A stretch of DNA of 64,000 nt from Beverwykella pulmonaria (taxonomy: Eukaryota > Ascomycota > Dothideomycetes > Pleosporales > Melanommataceae): assembly GCA_001599595.1 (NCBI GenBank), contig BCHH01000005.1, positions 2,892,971-2,956,970 of the forward strand. The letters run 5' to 3'. Positions within the stretch are counted from its first letter, which is position 1. Every line of letters begins with the position of its first letter. The notes beneath the pieces are model-generated. The model did not search any database. It worked only from the letters and a program-made list of their open reading frames with translations, and had not been told where the DNA came from. Shown piece after piece: positions 54,725-64,000 of this stretch. The position numbers were made by a program, and so were the translations under genes.

Positions 54725-57253
54725 ATGGGCGTTCCGTCACTGTTCAGAAAACTTAGAGGAACAAAAAAGCTTATTCATGGACGCGTACTCTATGACCTCC
54801 AGAAGTACAGTAAGGCTGAGAGGCTATTCCAGCAAGCAGCAGACGATTGGGAGAGGACACTCGGCGAAGACCATCCCGACACATTGAGCAGCAAGCGCTG
54901 TCTAGGATTTGCGCTCTACCAGCAAGAGAAGTATAGTGAGGCTGAAAGGTTATTCCAGCAAGCAACAGACGGTTGGGAGACAATGTTCGGCGAAGACCAT
55001 AATCAGACGCTTTTAGGCAAGTACTGGCTAGGACGCGCACTATACGACCAGAAGAAGTACAATGAGGCTGAGAGGCTGTTCCAGCAAGCAGCAGACGGGC
55101 AGGAGAAGACACTTGGCAAAGACCGTAGCGAGACGCTTTACAGCAAGCACTGGCTGGGATTGGCACTCTATGAGCAGGAGAAGTACAGTGAGGCTGAAAA
55201 CCCATTCCAGCAAGCAGCAAACGGGCGGCAGAGGATACTTGGCAAAGACCATACTGTTACGCTTAACAACAAGAACTGGCTGGGATCCGCATTCTACAAG
55301 CAGGAGAAGTACAGTGAGTCTGAAAAGCCATTCCGGCAAGCAGCAGACGGGCGGGAGAGGACACTCGGCGAAGACCATAAAGACACGCTTTACAGCAAAC
55401 AGTGTCTAGGACGCGCACTCTACAAGCAGGAGAAGTATAGTGAGGCTGAAAGGTTATTCCAGCAAGCAGCAGACGGGCAGGAGAAGACACTTGGCAAAGA
55501 CCGTAGCGAGACGCTTTACAGCAAGCACTGGCTGGGATTGGCACTCTATGAGCAAGAGAAGTACAGTGAGGCTGAAAACCCATTCCAGCAAGCAGCAGAC
55601 GGGCGGGAGAGGACACTCGGCGAAGACCATTACGACACACTTTTCAGCAAGTTCTGGCTAGGACGCGCACTTTACAAGCAGGAGAAGTACAATGAGGCTG
55701 AAAAGCCATTCCAGCAAGCAGCAGACGGACAGGAGGGGACACTCGGCGAAGACCATAAAGACACGCTTTACAGCAAGTACTGGCTAGGACGCGCGCTCTA
55801 CGACCAGAGGAAGTACAGTGAAGCCGAGTGGATAGTCCAGCAAGCAGCAGACGGGCAGGAGAGGACACTTGGCAAAGACCATGAAGATACACTTGTAACA
55901 GTGCGCTTGTTACGCGAACTTCGGGTTAGTCTGTCTTCGCCTTTGATAGCCAGCAACACCCCTCAACAAGCCTTAGCTGTTCGACTGAACAGTTTTTTTT
56001 CTGATGAGCAAGATCAGGACAGCCGGGAACCATATACCGACTCTGAAATCATTGAAATATCATTGTTATTAACTTATTCTAATCCACAGTGGAGCAAGGT
56101 GCCCCGGACATATGTCGTTCTTCGAACCATTGGTTGTTTGAACCTTCTAAATGATCTCATCAACATTGGATTCTCTGACTACTGGTTTCCTGTTACTGAA
56201 CAGAACCTACCAGCGCTTTTGCGTCCGAGCGTCCGAGCGGCGTTCTGTAATGTACAGAGCCTAGTATTGACGAAAGCCATGGATCTGGAAAAGGGCGAGA
56301 AAGGGCAGCATTTCTATTTCAAACATGAGGACTCTGTTCCATTTCAAACGAAAGCAGTCTTGGGCCAAGGTGGATATGGCCAAGTAGACAAGGTTCTTAG
56401 TATGATCAGCTTCAGGGTGTATGCAAGGAAACGCGTGCTTCGAAGTTTTGCTTTTAAGGGTCAGAGAAAGGAAGACGTGAAGAAGTTTATTGCTGAAATC
56501 GAAATTCTCAAGCGCCTGAAGCACAAACACGTTGTGGAATATGTTGGAAGCTACACAGATCCAAAATACCTTGGCCTAATCGTGTCTCCTGTGGCCCAGA
56601 GGGATTTAAACGCTTATTTAGCGCGCGCCATCGCGTCCGATTACAACGAGCTGCGAACCTTCTTTGGTTGCTTGGCGACGGCGCTAGAGTTTCTGCATGC
56701 GCAGAACATTCGACATAAAGATATTAAGCCAGGCAATATCCTCGTGGACCATGGAAAGGTCTTGTTTACCGACTTTGGCTTGTCTCTCGACTTTACAGAT
56801 CTAAACGGTAGCACAACTACTGGCATAGGGAACGGGAGGACCCCAAGATACTGCGCGCCAGAGGTTTTTCAGGAACAACCCCGAAACACAAAATCCGACA
56901 TCTGGAGCCTAGGTGTTGTGTTTCTAGAGATGATTGTCGTTCTCAAGGGCAAAACTACGCAGGACCTTGACAGGTTCCTTGAGCAGCATGGATCTCGCCA
57001 AAAGTTTGTTCGCATGAACCCTACTGCTCTGCCGGACTTGATTGTGGAGCTGGAAGGTATCGGAGAAGTGTCAGACAATATAATGCTCAGCTGGAGTAAG
57101 AAAATGCTCACAGAAGATCGTGATTCGCGTCCAACCGCATCCTCCATAGTCGAATCCATCACGGCTTCTAGCAGGGAACAGCTGGGGATAGTCTTCTGTG
57201 GGATATGTTGTATTCCTGCTGAGGAAGAATTTTCTGACTGGGTCGACGAGTAA
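54725..57253 (+). CDS. TPR-repeat serine/threonine protein kinase
   Basis: A single exon encodes 842 residues. Residues from about 15 to 395 are nine 42-residue kinesin-light-chain-type TPRs (for example ALYEQEKYSEAENPFQQAAD then GRERTLGEDHYDTLFSKFWLGR). A linker domain of about 140 residues follows (YVVLRTIGCLNLLNDLINIGF; FPVTEQNLPALLRPSV; LTKAMDLEKGEKGQHF). The kinase domain, about 544-820, is complete: GQGGYGQV loop, Lys569 in YARKRV, the catalytic loop HKDIKPGN with Asp666, DFG at 683 and APE at 711. HKD replaces the usual HRD. There is no STAND NTPase domain. I read it as a sensor kinase in which TPRs detect a partner; that role is inferred. Confidence 0.93.
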   Translation: MGVPSLFRKLRGTKKLIHGRVLYDLQKYSKAERLFQQAADDWERTLGEDHPDTLSSKRCLGFALYQQEKYSEAERLFQQATDGWETMFGEDHNQTLLGKYWLGRALYDQKKYNEAERLFQQAADGQEKTLGKDRSETLYSKHWLGLALYEQEKYSEAENPFQQAANGRQRILGKDHTVTLNNKNWLGSAFYKQEKYSESEKPFRQAADGRERTLGEDHKDTLYSKQCLGRALYKQEKYSEAERLFQQAADGQEKTLGKDRSETLYSKHWLGLALYEQEKYSEAENPFQQAADGRERTLGEDHYDTLFSKFWLGRALYKQEKYNEAEKPFQQAADGQEGTLGEDHKDTLYSKYWLGRALYDQRKYSEAEWIVQQAADGQERTLGKDHEDTLVTVRLLRELRVSLSSPLIASNTPQQALAVRLNSFFSDEQDQDSREPYTDSEIIEISLLLTYSNPQWSKVPRTYVVLRTIGCLNLLNDLINIGFSDYWFPVTEQNLPALLRPSVRAAFCNVQSLVLTKAMDLEKGEKGQHFYFKHEDSVPFQTKAVLGQGGYGQVDKVLSMISFRVYARKRVLRSFAFKGQRKEDVKKFIAEIEILKRLKHKHVVEYVGSYTDPKYLGLIVSPVAQRDLNAYLARAIASDYNELRTFFGCLATALEFLHAQNIRHKDIKPGNILVDHGKVLFTDFGLSLDFTDLNGSTTTGIGNGRTPRYCAPEVFQEQPRNTKSDIWSLGVVFLEMIVVLKGKTTQDLDRFLEQHGSRQKFVRMNPTALPDLIVELEGIGEVSDNIMLSWSKKMLTEDRDSRPTASSIVESITASSREQLGIVFCGICCIPAEEEFSDWVDE
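54773..55905 (+). repeat. nine tandem 126-bp TPR-coding units, with a 378-bp block duplication
   Basis: Units repeat every 126 nt. The sequence from 55081 to about 55210 recurs at 55459 to about 55588 with very few changes, an offset of exactly three units (378 nt). So units 3-4 and 6-7 are near-identical while other units differ more, a sign of recent unequal exchange or gene conversion. Confidence 0.85.
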
Positions 57254-57875
57254 GGTTTCGCTGCCTTTTTAGGTCATGATTTCTAGCGTTACGTCCTTTA
57301 GTGCGATTATCAGGCGGTGTACTTATCACTCATTAGGTATTGCACTGCAACATAATTTCAGTAAATTGTATGCCATTCTGAAATATTCTATACACTTTCT
57401 CTTGGCCGCTTTTCGTATACCGTACCTTGTTCCGAATTGAATGTACCAATAGAACGGCCGGCCGGTCTACTTTTGCCAATTCGATTGGCTTTGTCTAGTG
57501 ACTGTATTTAGCGCTAGCTCAATGTTGGGGAGTGAACGCCGCCTTATACTTGATATATCCTGCCACCACTAGCAAGGAGGGTGGCCGGCCCGCACCGGCC
57601 ACACCCTTGTAAGGTGGCGATTTCTGTAGCTGCTCTAGCAGCTCCAAGGCTCTGATAAGACCCTTTATAAGTGCTAAGGGTATTAAGAGCTTGACAATAG
57701 CGCTCTGGCGAAGGAATACTATTATGCTGTAAAAGAAGGCTCTATAGAGACGTTACGAACATATTTTATTAGGTAGGAGAAGTGTAAGAGGCTCAGGGGT
57801 AGTTATTTTATAACTTATATAGATATTAGCGCGTGCAGAAAGTTTGAGTTGCTTAAAGTCAAAGTCCCACTCATA
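57254..57875. other. AT-rich spacer with GC-rich palindromes, possible decayed repeat
   Basis: An 8-bp perfect inverted repeat (gtggccgg at 57581-57588, ccggccac at 57595-57602) stands beside a strongly TA-rich stretch from 57650 to 57840. The abrupt change in composition is what RIP-mutated mobile elements look like in filamentous fungi, but no transposase frame remains. Confidence 0.4.
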
Positions 57876-57919
57876 TTTTCCGGCACGGTGGGTTTTCCGG
57901 CACGGAGGGAGGAACGTTA
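57876..57919. repeat. dispersed GC-rich repeat, copy B
   Basis: It contains a direct repeat of ttttccggcacgg (57876-57888 and 57893-57905) and ends in gagggaggaacgttaa. It aligns with copy A at 1420-1462. Confidence 0.45.
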
Positions 57920-57964
57920 AAGGTATCATTCATCGCGGCCAAAGTACAAAAACTTTTGTCTAAA

Positions 57965-58129
57965 ATGGCCAACGAGGGCCCTCAAAGCCAACAAAACGCC
58001 AAAAACCAACCAATGCATGAACCAGCCTCATCCGTCAAAACGGATTATCCTCCTCTCACTCCCCATTTTCTACAGTTGTCATACTACGCGTACCATCCCA
58101 TACGCACGCCCAGACACGCTGACCCAGTA
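57965..58129 (+). CDS. possible first exon of an unrecognised gene or a relic
   Basis: ATG at 57965 opens a frame of 55 residues (MANEGPQSQQNAKNQPMHEP, then PPLTPHFLQLSYYAYHP) that ends at a good splice donor (gtaagt at 58127-58132). A downstream frame beginning near 58173 reads VLVDERNAFIENETSFDLLV and then meets stops. It may be a small decayed gene. The family is unknown. Confidence 0.25.
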
Positions 58130-58423
58130 AGTCGAAACCCATCTGGAGATATTCGGGTGTTTCGTTGAGGTCCTCGTCGATGAAAGGAATGCCTTCATCG
58201 AAAACGAGACGTCATTCGATCTCCTCGTGGGTTTCTAGCTATACTGGCCTCATTTCTAGCAGCTCGTCGAGACTGTACTGGTTCTTTGAGCTTTGTTCAG
58301 GGTGTCTTGCCAGCTCCGGCTGCTACGGCCAGGGTTGGCATGGTCCCGCGTGCAAACGCTCTATAAAACAACAGCTTCTCGAACTTTGCTACCCATCTCG
58401 CGAGCAAATACCCACTTGGAGCC

Positions 58424-59314
58424 TTAAAGGTCTGAGCGGGAGCGCGTGTGTGGAGTCTTGGTTGGGCCGCAGGTGGATGAGACCTCGATTCGACTCGGTG
58501 AATACTTGACTGGACGAAGCTTATGGCTGAGAATACCAGGGAAACTCTGAAATGCATAGCTCACTGTGTCTAGAGTATTGTCTATAGTCTTCTCGATTTG
58601 GTACATCGTAGGCATATTGAACGACGGAACTAAGCCGACAACCTTGTTCCCCATCTCGGGGACATCAGTGCCTTGGAACGCACGATTGATGCCATCGGCG
58701 AGCGTCTCTGAGGCCTTATCCTTGATACTAAAAAATTCGTTCTTCACTGTCCTCCAGTCAAAAGAGCGTGCTCTACGATGGAGGTTTAAGGGCGACTTGT
58801 GGGGTGACTTCAAGACTGACACCATCTCAGTAAATTCTGTGCCATTTCTCGTTGAGGGGAGCATATCTACACGATCTGGAAAGGAGACCGTTGTCATTTC
58901 AGGCATGCCGTAGGATAAGCCATCGCCATTGAAGGCCAGTGAAGTATGAGATCCAGCCGCATGGGGTGAGGTGTAGAGGGTTGGAATGGTCGAGCCAGAG
59001 GAATTGCTCCCGTCAGAAGACTTACGACCATCTGAAGAGGAGCTCGCTCCAGTTGAGAATATCACAGGTGCCCGATATTTCTTGGTGGGGGCCGATGGCG
59101 TCTGCATAGCTCGTGATTTGGTCGGTGCCATTGGTGTATAGTTGACAATTTCACCCCTATTCTCTCTGGCGAACGACCAAATGCTGGAATTATCTTCCGC
59201 CGGGATTTCAGGAGTACGGTTCAACGCCTTCATAATTGGAGTGGATGGCGCAGTAACATATATTGAAGACAAGACGGAAGAAGTGGTAGCGCTAGAGAGA
59301 CGTTGAAACATCAT
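58424..59314 (-). CDS. hypothetical protein, unrecognised
   Basis: A single-exon frame of 296 residues starts with two Met codons at 59314. The N-terminal half is Ser/Thr-rich and disordered (STGASSSSDGRKSSDGSNSS). The middle is basic (SPLNLHRRARSFDWRTVKNE). The C-terminal third may form amphipathic helices (SIKDKASETLADGINRAFQ; YQIEKTIDNTLDTVSYAFQ). No signal peptide or membrane helix is seen. Codon use looks coding and no stop interrupts it, but no family is recognised. It could be lineage-specific. Confidence 0.6.
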   Translation of the reverse strand: MMFQRLSSATTSSVLSSIYVTAPSTPIMKALNRTPEIPAEDNSSIWSFARENRGEIVNYTPMAPTKSRAMQTPSAPTKKYRAPVIFSTGASSSSDGRKSSDGSNSSGSTIPTLYTSPHAAGSHTSLAFNGDGLSYGMPEMTTVSFPDRVDMLPSTRNGTEFTEMVSVLKSPHKSPLNLHRRARSFDWRTVKNEFFSIKDKASETLADGINRAFQGTDVPEMGNKVVGLVPSFNMPTMYQIEKTIDNTLDTVSYAFQSFPGILSHKLRPVKYSPSRIEVSSTCGPTKTPHTRSRSDL

Positions 59315-62300
59315 GATGTTGTTGATGTTGGGGTCGAGTGTTGAGTTTGGAGGAATTTGGCAATGACAGCAGCCTTATACAGAATTCTTGAGAGGTCCTT
59401 AAAAGTACTCTTCGGAGAAGAAATAAAACTGGAGCTTCAATGCTGTGGAGTAAATATACTACAGTGGCGTTACAATTATCATACATAAAGCAGAGCCTTT
59501 GGGGTAGTTCGAAAAGTGTACACAGAATTGAACCTTGGAGCGATGATTGTATTGTGTTGGGGATGCTGTGCGGTTTGCTACATTTTACAGAAGATTGGCG
59601 GTGGAAGATTAATATATGGAGAGGCCGTAGGGAGAGAGACCCGCTGTGTGAGTGTGCTAACAAGCATACAGTGAAACTATGCGTGTGTTGTGCATTCAGT
59701 TTGTAGTTATGTTGTATATCTAGAATGCGTATTTCATTAAAAAAATGACTGCCTTGTTTCGATACATATCTTCAAAAATATACCTGTATTCATTTTGGTT
59801 ATTGCATTGTGCATACACTCGTAGCGGCGTTTCTAGATAAAATCGAAGTTGTTTCCGCTTCATAGTAGTGTTGTCGAGGGCTGGACAGCATACTCGAGGA
59901 TAGCGTAGTTACTCACTGACTATGGTTTCTGATGTTACGATATGTGCTTGCCCTCCAAGAGTATCTTCTAGGTCGCATAGAACAGATTTATCACACGGTA
60001 GCAAGGTCATGAGAGCAGTAAAGTAATAATGAAAGCTAGGTGTCATCTAGGTGAATGGGTTGCTTTGTGTACAGACAGTGACCGGAACTAACGTGCCAGG
60101 GCTTACATCTTCGTTTACTACCCCACACTAATACCCATAACGGAAGGCAAGGGTTGGCTTCGAGAGATTGATTGATTGCTTGAGCATGTTGGAGAATTTA
60201 TTTAGGCTCTTCGATGATATCAAGTACATTTTAACATTTATATTATGTACGGTTTGATCAGCAAGCAGGTATTCTCCTTGTTCCTCCAGTAACTCGAAGA
60301 GAGCTCAGCTGTAGTGCCTCAAATGCTGAATACAGTGGAAGGAGCATGAGGGCTTGAAATTGGATGCAATTTTATGCGGCCCTCGCCTTAGATTTAGTCT
60401 AGTCTAAAGAAAGGCAAAATCTTAACGCCTTAGTAAGGTGATATTTTACTTAAATGGGTAGAAACCTAGGCAGAAGAGATAGGTGAAAATAGGGGTTCAG
60501 GCTCATATGGACGAGCTATCGGAGCTCATATATCTACTATCTGAGCAAACAGCTTGATGCTTGATTAGATGATTGTCATGATAAAGCAGAATAGGTATGG
60601 TAAAATTAGTGGATAGACGGGGATAGCAACTGTAGCGCGGGAAAGGGTCGCATCTTCTAGTTACTCTGATAAGAGAGTGACAACGTGATTTTTTTGTTCT
60701 CATCTTTAATGTAAAGGTTAGGGAAGGTTTCTGCCAAACATCTTGCCTCTCTTTTTTTTCTACATTCCACGGTTTGTGCTATTTCAAATACCGATCAATT
60801 CCGCAGTACCACAGATAAATTTTGCTCTACCTACTTCTAATGCAGCACGTTTCTGCTCACAGCGGAACAGTCCAGCAGTTCGTGTGGGACTAAGACTCAG
60901 TTAAAGAATAAGGCTGCCTGGCACTATCGCCTCACATTTACGAGGAGCATTTCTAGATGTGCATTCTCCCTACAACATCACATTGTACCGTGGGTGACAA
61001 GAGTCGGCATGATATGAGGCGTAGCAATGAATAAAAAATTACTTTCATTTGTTTGACAACGACAGGATATCAGCAAGATACCCCCCCGTCTTCATCTGGA
61101 CTTGACGGCAGCCTCGATGGAAACAACATGAGCTAGACTGCGTCTATATTGGTATATAATTAAATGTTCTGGAGAAACAGTACAATTGAAATCCGAAATC
61201 ATACGGGAAGAGAGCATTGGTAAGATACGATTTGTTGAACTTGGTCATCCCAAAGCTCCTCTCGTCCGCAAAGACCCTTCCATAGCTCCCTCAATATCCA
61301 GACGAGTTATCCAGGGGAGTCTAGGCGAAGAACCTGAAGATCTCCCATGTTTGAAAATGCCTCTCTTCCTCAGCCCGTTCACATCCTTCTCAAACGCTCG
61401 CCACACGCTCAGCTCGACGGCTCGGAAGTATGTTCCGCGGAGGCACGCTCTGCCTTGTTTTTCATGCTTTGAGTTGAGCATTCACAGTGATATCATTATC
61501 ACATGTATTGTGAAAATCGTTGTTTAACAACTCCCGCTCAACTCGAGACAGGTGCTTAGCTCCGGAATCCTTTCGTCGTTGTGATTGTGATGAGCGATTT
61601 CGAGGCTGGCGAGTACTTCCAAAGGAGTGTCCACTCTGGAGTCTGTGTGTCCGTTCGCATTGAGATCACTCATCACCCGTCATCAGATTACCCCCACGAG
61701 CGTGAAGTTCGCCACTCCAACGCCTTGTCACTCTCCAATCCCAAAACCTCATCTGAAGTCCAATCAGCCCTCCCGCGGACTTCCTCACGTCGCCTCGAGA
61801 ATAAGCGCGGTTGTCCTTCATTTACCGAGCCATATATCACGTTAAATTAAGGTTACTATCCCTCAAAAGATCATGGCCCAAGCGGGGAGGGGCCTACCCA
61901 TGTTCGTCAAGATTCATCTGGACCTGCGTCTTGCAATTGTGCACTACTGCAGCCCAAGACAGAGGGCCCAGCATCGAGACGGGGGAGATTTGTTGGGCAC
62001 GTCACTGTGTAGGAAAGTGAGGCGAATGATTCATTGGGTCTCCACCCAGAGGATTGATTGACACATTGGAAGAGTAAGTGGAGCGGTGAAGTGGAGTCCG
62101 TGGTAGAGAATTGTAACATACCCCACGCATCGAGCTCCTTCATCATGGAATACTCCGTCAATAGTACATACGGTCCTGTTCGGGGCTCGAGCTTTGCAGC
62201 TATTGCTTGTTCGGTACATGAACTTGGATGGGCCTTGCTTGTCGTACTGCGACTTCAAGACCGATGCATCACCGATAGTACGTACCTGCAAGTGTTTCAT

Positions 62301-63234
62301 ACATGGAAGGTGCTTGGGAGAACTGGGTCCTGATCGGATCGGGGCCCTCCGTCGTAAGCACTTTCAAGCTGTGCCTTGATGGGTAAATGCGTCGGGCATC
62401 GGGTCGCTTCCGCGCGGAACACCTAGCGTCCGTTAGGAATGTAGCAGAGGGATTCAGGTTCATCGTGGCGGAGGTACATGATTCAAAGTACCCTACCGAG
62501 ATTTAGACGCGAAATGTCGTCGTAAGCTAGGCAAGTGTGCGAAATGGATTGGCGAGGGTGAATCCGGATACTTCGAGAGAAGTACCCAGCGAAACAGTCT
62601 AAAGTAGCCAAGAAAGTCCGGAGCTAGGGAGGGCTATAATGAAGATGCTGTTAAGGCTGAGAATAATGTTAGCCGATGCATATTTTCCTATCGTTATCAG
62701 CTTGTCTAGGAATAGTTATGCACAGAAAATCTTTTATCCCTGTCACTTAAACTGAAACGGGATCGCCATGTTCAATTAAATGTCCGACAGACGTTCGGCG
62801 CATGTTTCTTGCATTTCTAGTGTCGTTGAGAATGACCACTTTTAAACTGTATTGGATAAACCACCGAGTTCGCTTCATAGTTGGATACACACTCCGAGTG
62901 CAGTGCCTCGATGTGGCCTGATGAATAAATTGAGATTGATTCTGGCCGGTGCGCTTCCCCGCATTTCAACGGGATTCGTAGGTGCAGCAAAGAATCGCTG
63001 AAAGCGTGGATATCCTTGTATCAAAGGGCCTGCCCACGGATCATCTTCGGTGAAGCCGTGTAAGGTTCAGATATTGAACTAGGCCCGCCCGCACCTGTTA
63101 GTTGTTGGCGAATATATGACTGTAACTGCATCGCAATGGGAAACGGAAAGTTCTCTAACGAGCATCCGCAAATTGATGTTTTACTGCTGTCTCTCCGAGT
63201 CCGTAAAATGTGAATTGAATGTGGTTGTAAAGAC
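59315..63234. other. 3.9 kb without a recognisable gene
   Basis: Mixed AT-rich intergenic sequence. Short frames at 61186-61527 (plus), 61245-61481 (minus), 61581-61850 and 62058-62333 were inspected and show no domain or credible exon structure. No RNA gene or clear transposon was recognised. Confidence 0.45.
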
Positions 63235-63772
63235 TCAACAGGCAACTGTGCCTCCAGTTGACTCAACCACTTCTTGCACGTCTTCTCGTAGCTCTGGTAT
63301 TGCCGATATAATGTCTTTCGCAAGTGTATCCCGCATAAGCAGATAAGCATCGGTGCGGCCCTTCAGCAGTTGGTTCATCCGTTGCACCGTTTCAACGAAT
63401 TCGCGGGTGAATATGTCTGGATTGCGAGAGCCTTCAACATACATGGTCACTTCGGGAGGTATATCAATGTGGACCGAAGGCGCTGTTTGTGACAACTTAA
63501 CGAGATTTTGAACAAGTGATGCTCTTGTAGGTGGTTAGTGATAGAATAGACAATTTTTAATGACGAAAATTTGTGCCTACATTTCTCGTTTCATAGCATC
63601 CTGAGTGGGGGTACCTTGGTGCTCAGCGGCCTGAACAATCAAGTTGAAGAGATTTTGCACGATGTCCTTGAGCTGTGCTTCGACGGTATTGAGTGGCGCT
63701 GCATGGTACTCAGCCGATTCCCATATATCGAGCGCAAGGTCTTTGCATACCTTGAGCAATTCCTGGAGCCAT
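63235..63772 (-). CDS. med10: Mediator complex subunit Med10 (Nut2)
   Basis: Three exons (63772-63751, 63698-63581, 63523-63235) give 142 residues. The first exon encodes MAPGIAQ and joins to APLNTVEAQLKDIVQNLFNL, the conserved N-terminal helix. HQGTPTQDAMKREI, LVKLSQTAP, IPPEVTMYVEGSRNPDIFT and REFVETVQRMNQLLKG follow, and the protein ends AIPELREDVQEVVESTGG. The match to Med10 is clear along the full length. It is a subunit of the Mediator middle module, needed for RNA polymerase II transcription. Both introns (52 and 57 nt) have good borders. The longer frame upstream of 63772 has no ATG in the window, which supports this start. Confidence 0.93.
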
Positions 63773-64000
63773 GGTGTTTGATATCCAACAGAGGTTGTGT
63801 GCAGGAGTGGAAGAAGTTGAGGGAGTGGGTGTGAGTGTGGTTGCACGTGAATCGAAGGAAGTGGGGCGGTGACGCTCAGTGAACATAAGAGAACGCCAAG
63901 ATATTCGGTGCCACAGTTATTCCATCCCCGCCCGGTCACTTTATCAATCGTCACGGCTTCGTGCCCACCTCTCTCCCACCACCCGCCGACTTTCGCTGCT
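63773..64000. other. upstream flank of Med10
   Basis: The presumed Med10 promoter runs to the window end. No other feature is recognised. Confidence 0.4.

Noticed and set aside
54771..55892. Several minus-strand frames of 80-150 residues with repeated LLLAG words
   Set aside because: Shadows of the TPR repeat array; the repetition comes from the coding strand.
61245..61481. Minus-strand 78-residue frame
   Set aside because: It reads smoothly but is short and isolated, with no match to any family I can name and no supporting exons.
63577..63954. Longer N-terminal extension of Med10
   Set aside because: The frame has no ATG in the window and contains a good intron (63699-63750). The spliced start MAPGIAQ-APLNTV fits the family better.
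1..64000. tRNA, rRNA, CRISPR, IS elements
   Set aside because: None seen by eye. CRISPR and bacterial IS elements are not expected in a fungal nuclear genome. A tRNA scan would be needed to exclude tRNA genes firmly.

Overview
This window is nuclear DNA of a filamentous ascomycete (Pezizomycotina). The evidence is short introns of about 45-130 nt with GT..AG ends and CTAAC/CTGAC-like branch points, a single-exon GH43 and a six-exon AA9 secreted enzyme, a Zn2Cys6 regulator, a fungal-type Ku80 and an NBR1-like protein with four ZZ fingers. The class cannot be fixed from the sequence. Dothideomycetes is my guess, from general familiarity with the TPR-kinase and AA9 types. About 22 protein genes, one long pseudogene and one protease relic are supported. 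Splice joins were read by eye. For each complete multi-exon model the exon lengths sum to a multiple of three.

Layout: 1-7.5 kb is accessory. It holds the 3' end of a TPR gene, an unrecognised two-exon gene, a secreted GH43 and a five-exon sugar-type MFS transporter. Between 9 and 17 kb lie an RBR ubiquitin ligase with a potential myristoylation start, a six-exon SERBP1/Stm1-like ribosome-binding protein and a Yap-type bZIP factor with a polyQ tract. At 19.2-21.15 kb is a decayed arrestin-domain gene that still shows its intron borders. It abuts a Zn2Cys6 transcription factor (21.2-23.9 kb).

From 24.7 to 42 kb is a dense housekeeping block: Ku80 (end joining), a Par14-type parvulin, a Hos4-like ankyrin protein, a Dfg10/SRD5A3 polyprenol reductase, a Kv-beta-like aldo/keto reductase, Nop13 and an NBR1-type autophagy receptor with a C-terminal LIR-like motif. 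The 42.8-45.8 kb part is again accessory: an aspartic-protease relic, a small secreted four-Cys protein and an AA9 lytic polysaccharide monooxygenase, the last two divergently transcribed. Then come a C2H2 protein (48.4-49.9 kb) and the helicase Dbp8 (52.4-54.0 kb).

The last 10 kb carries a TPR-kinase gene with nine 42-residue repeats, two of which are part of a recent block duplication. It is followed by an AT-rich stretch and a GC-rich repeat that resembles one near position 1,430, then a hypothetical gene, about 3.9 kb with no recognisable gene, and Mediator subunit Med10.

Themes: plant cell-wall degradation (GH43, AA9, sugar transporter), ribosome biogenesis and dormancy (Dbp8, Nop13, SERBP1-like), protein turnover (RBR ligase, NBR1), and rapidly evolving TPR proteins at both ends.
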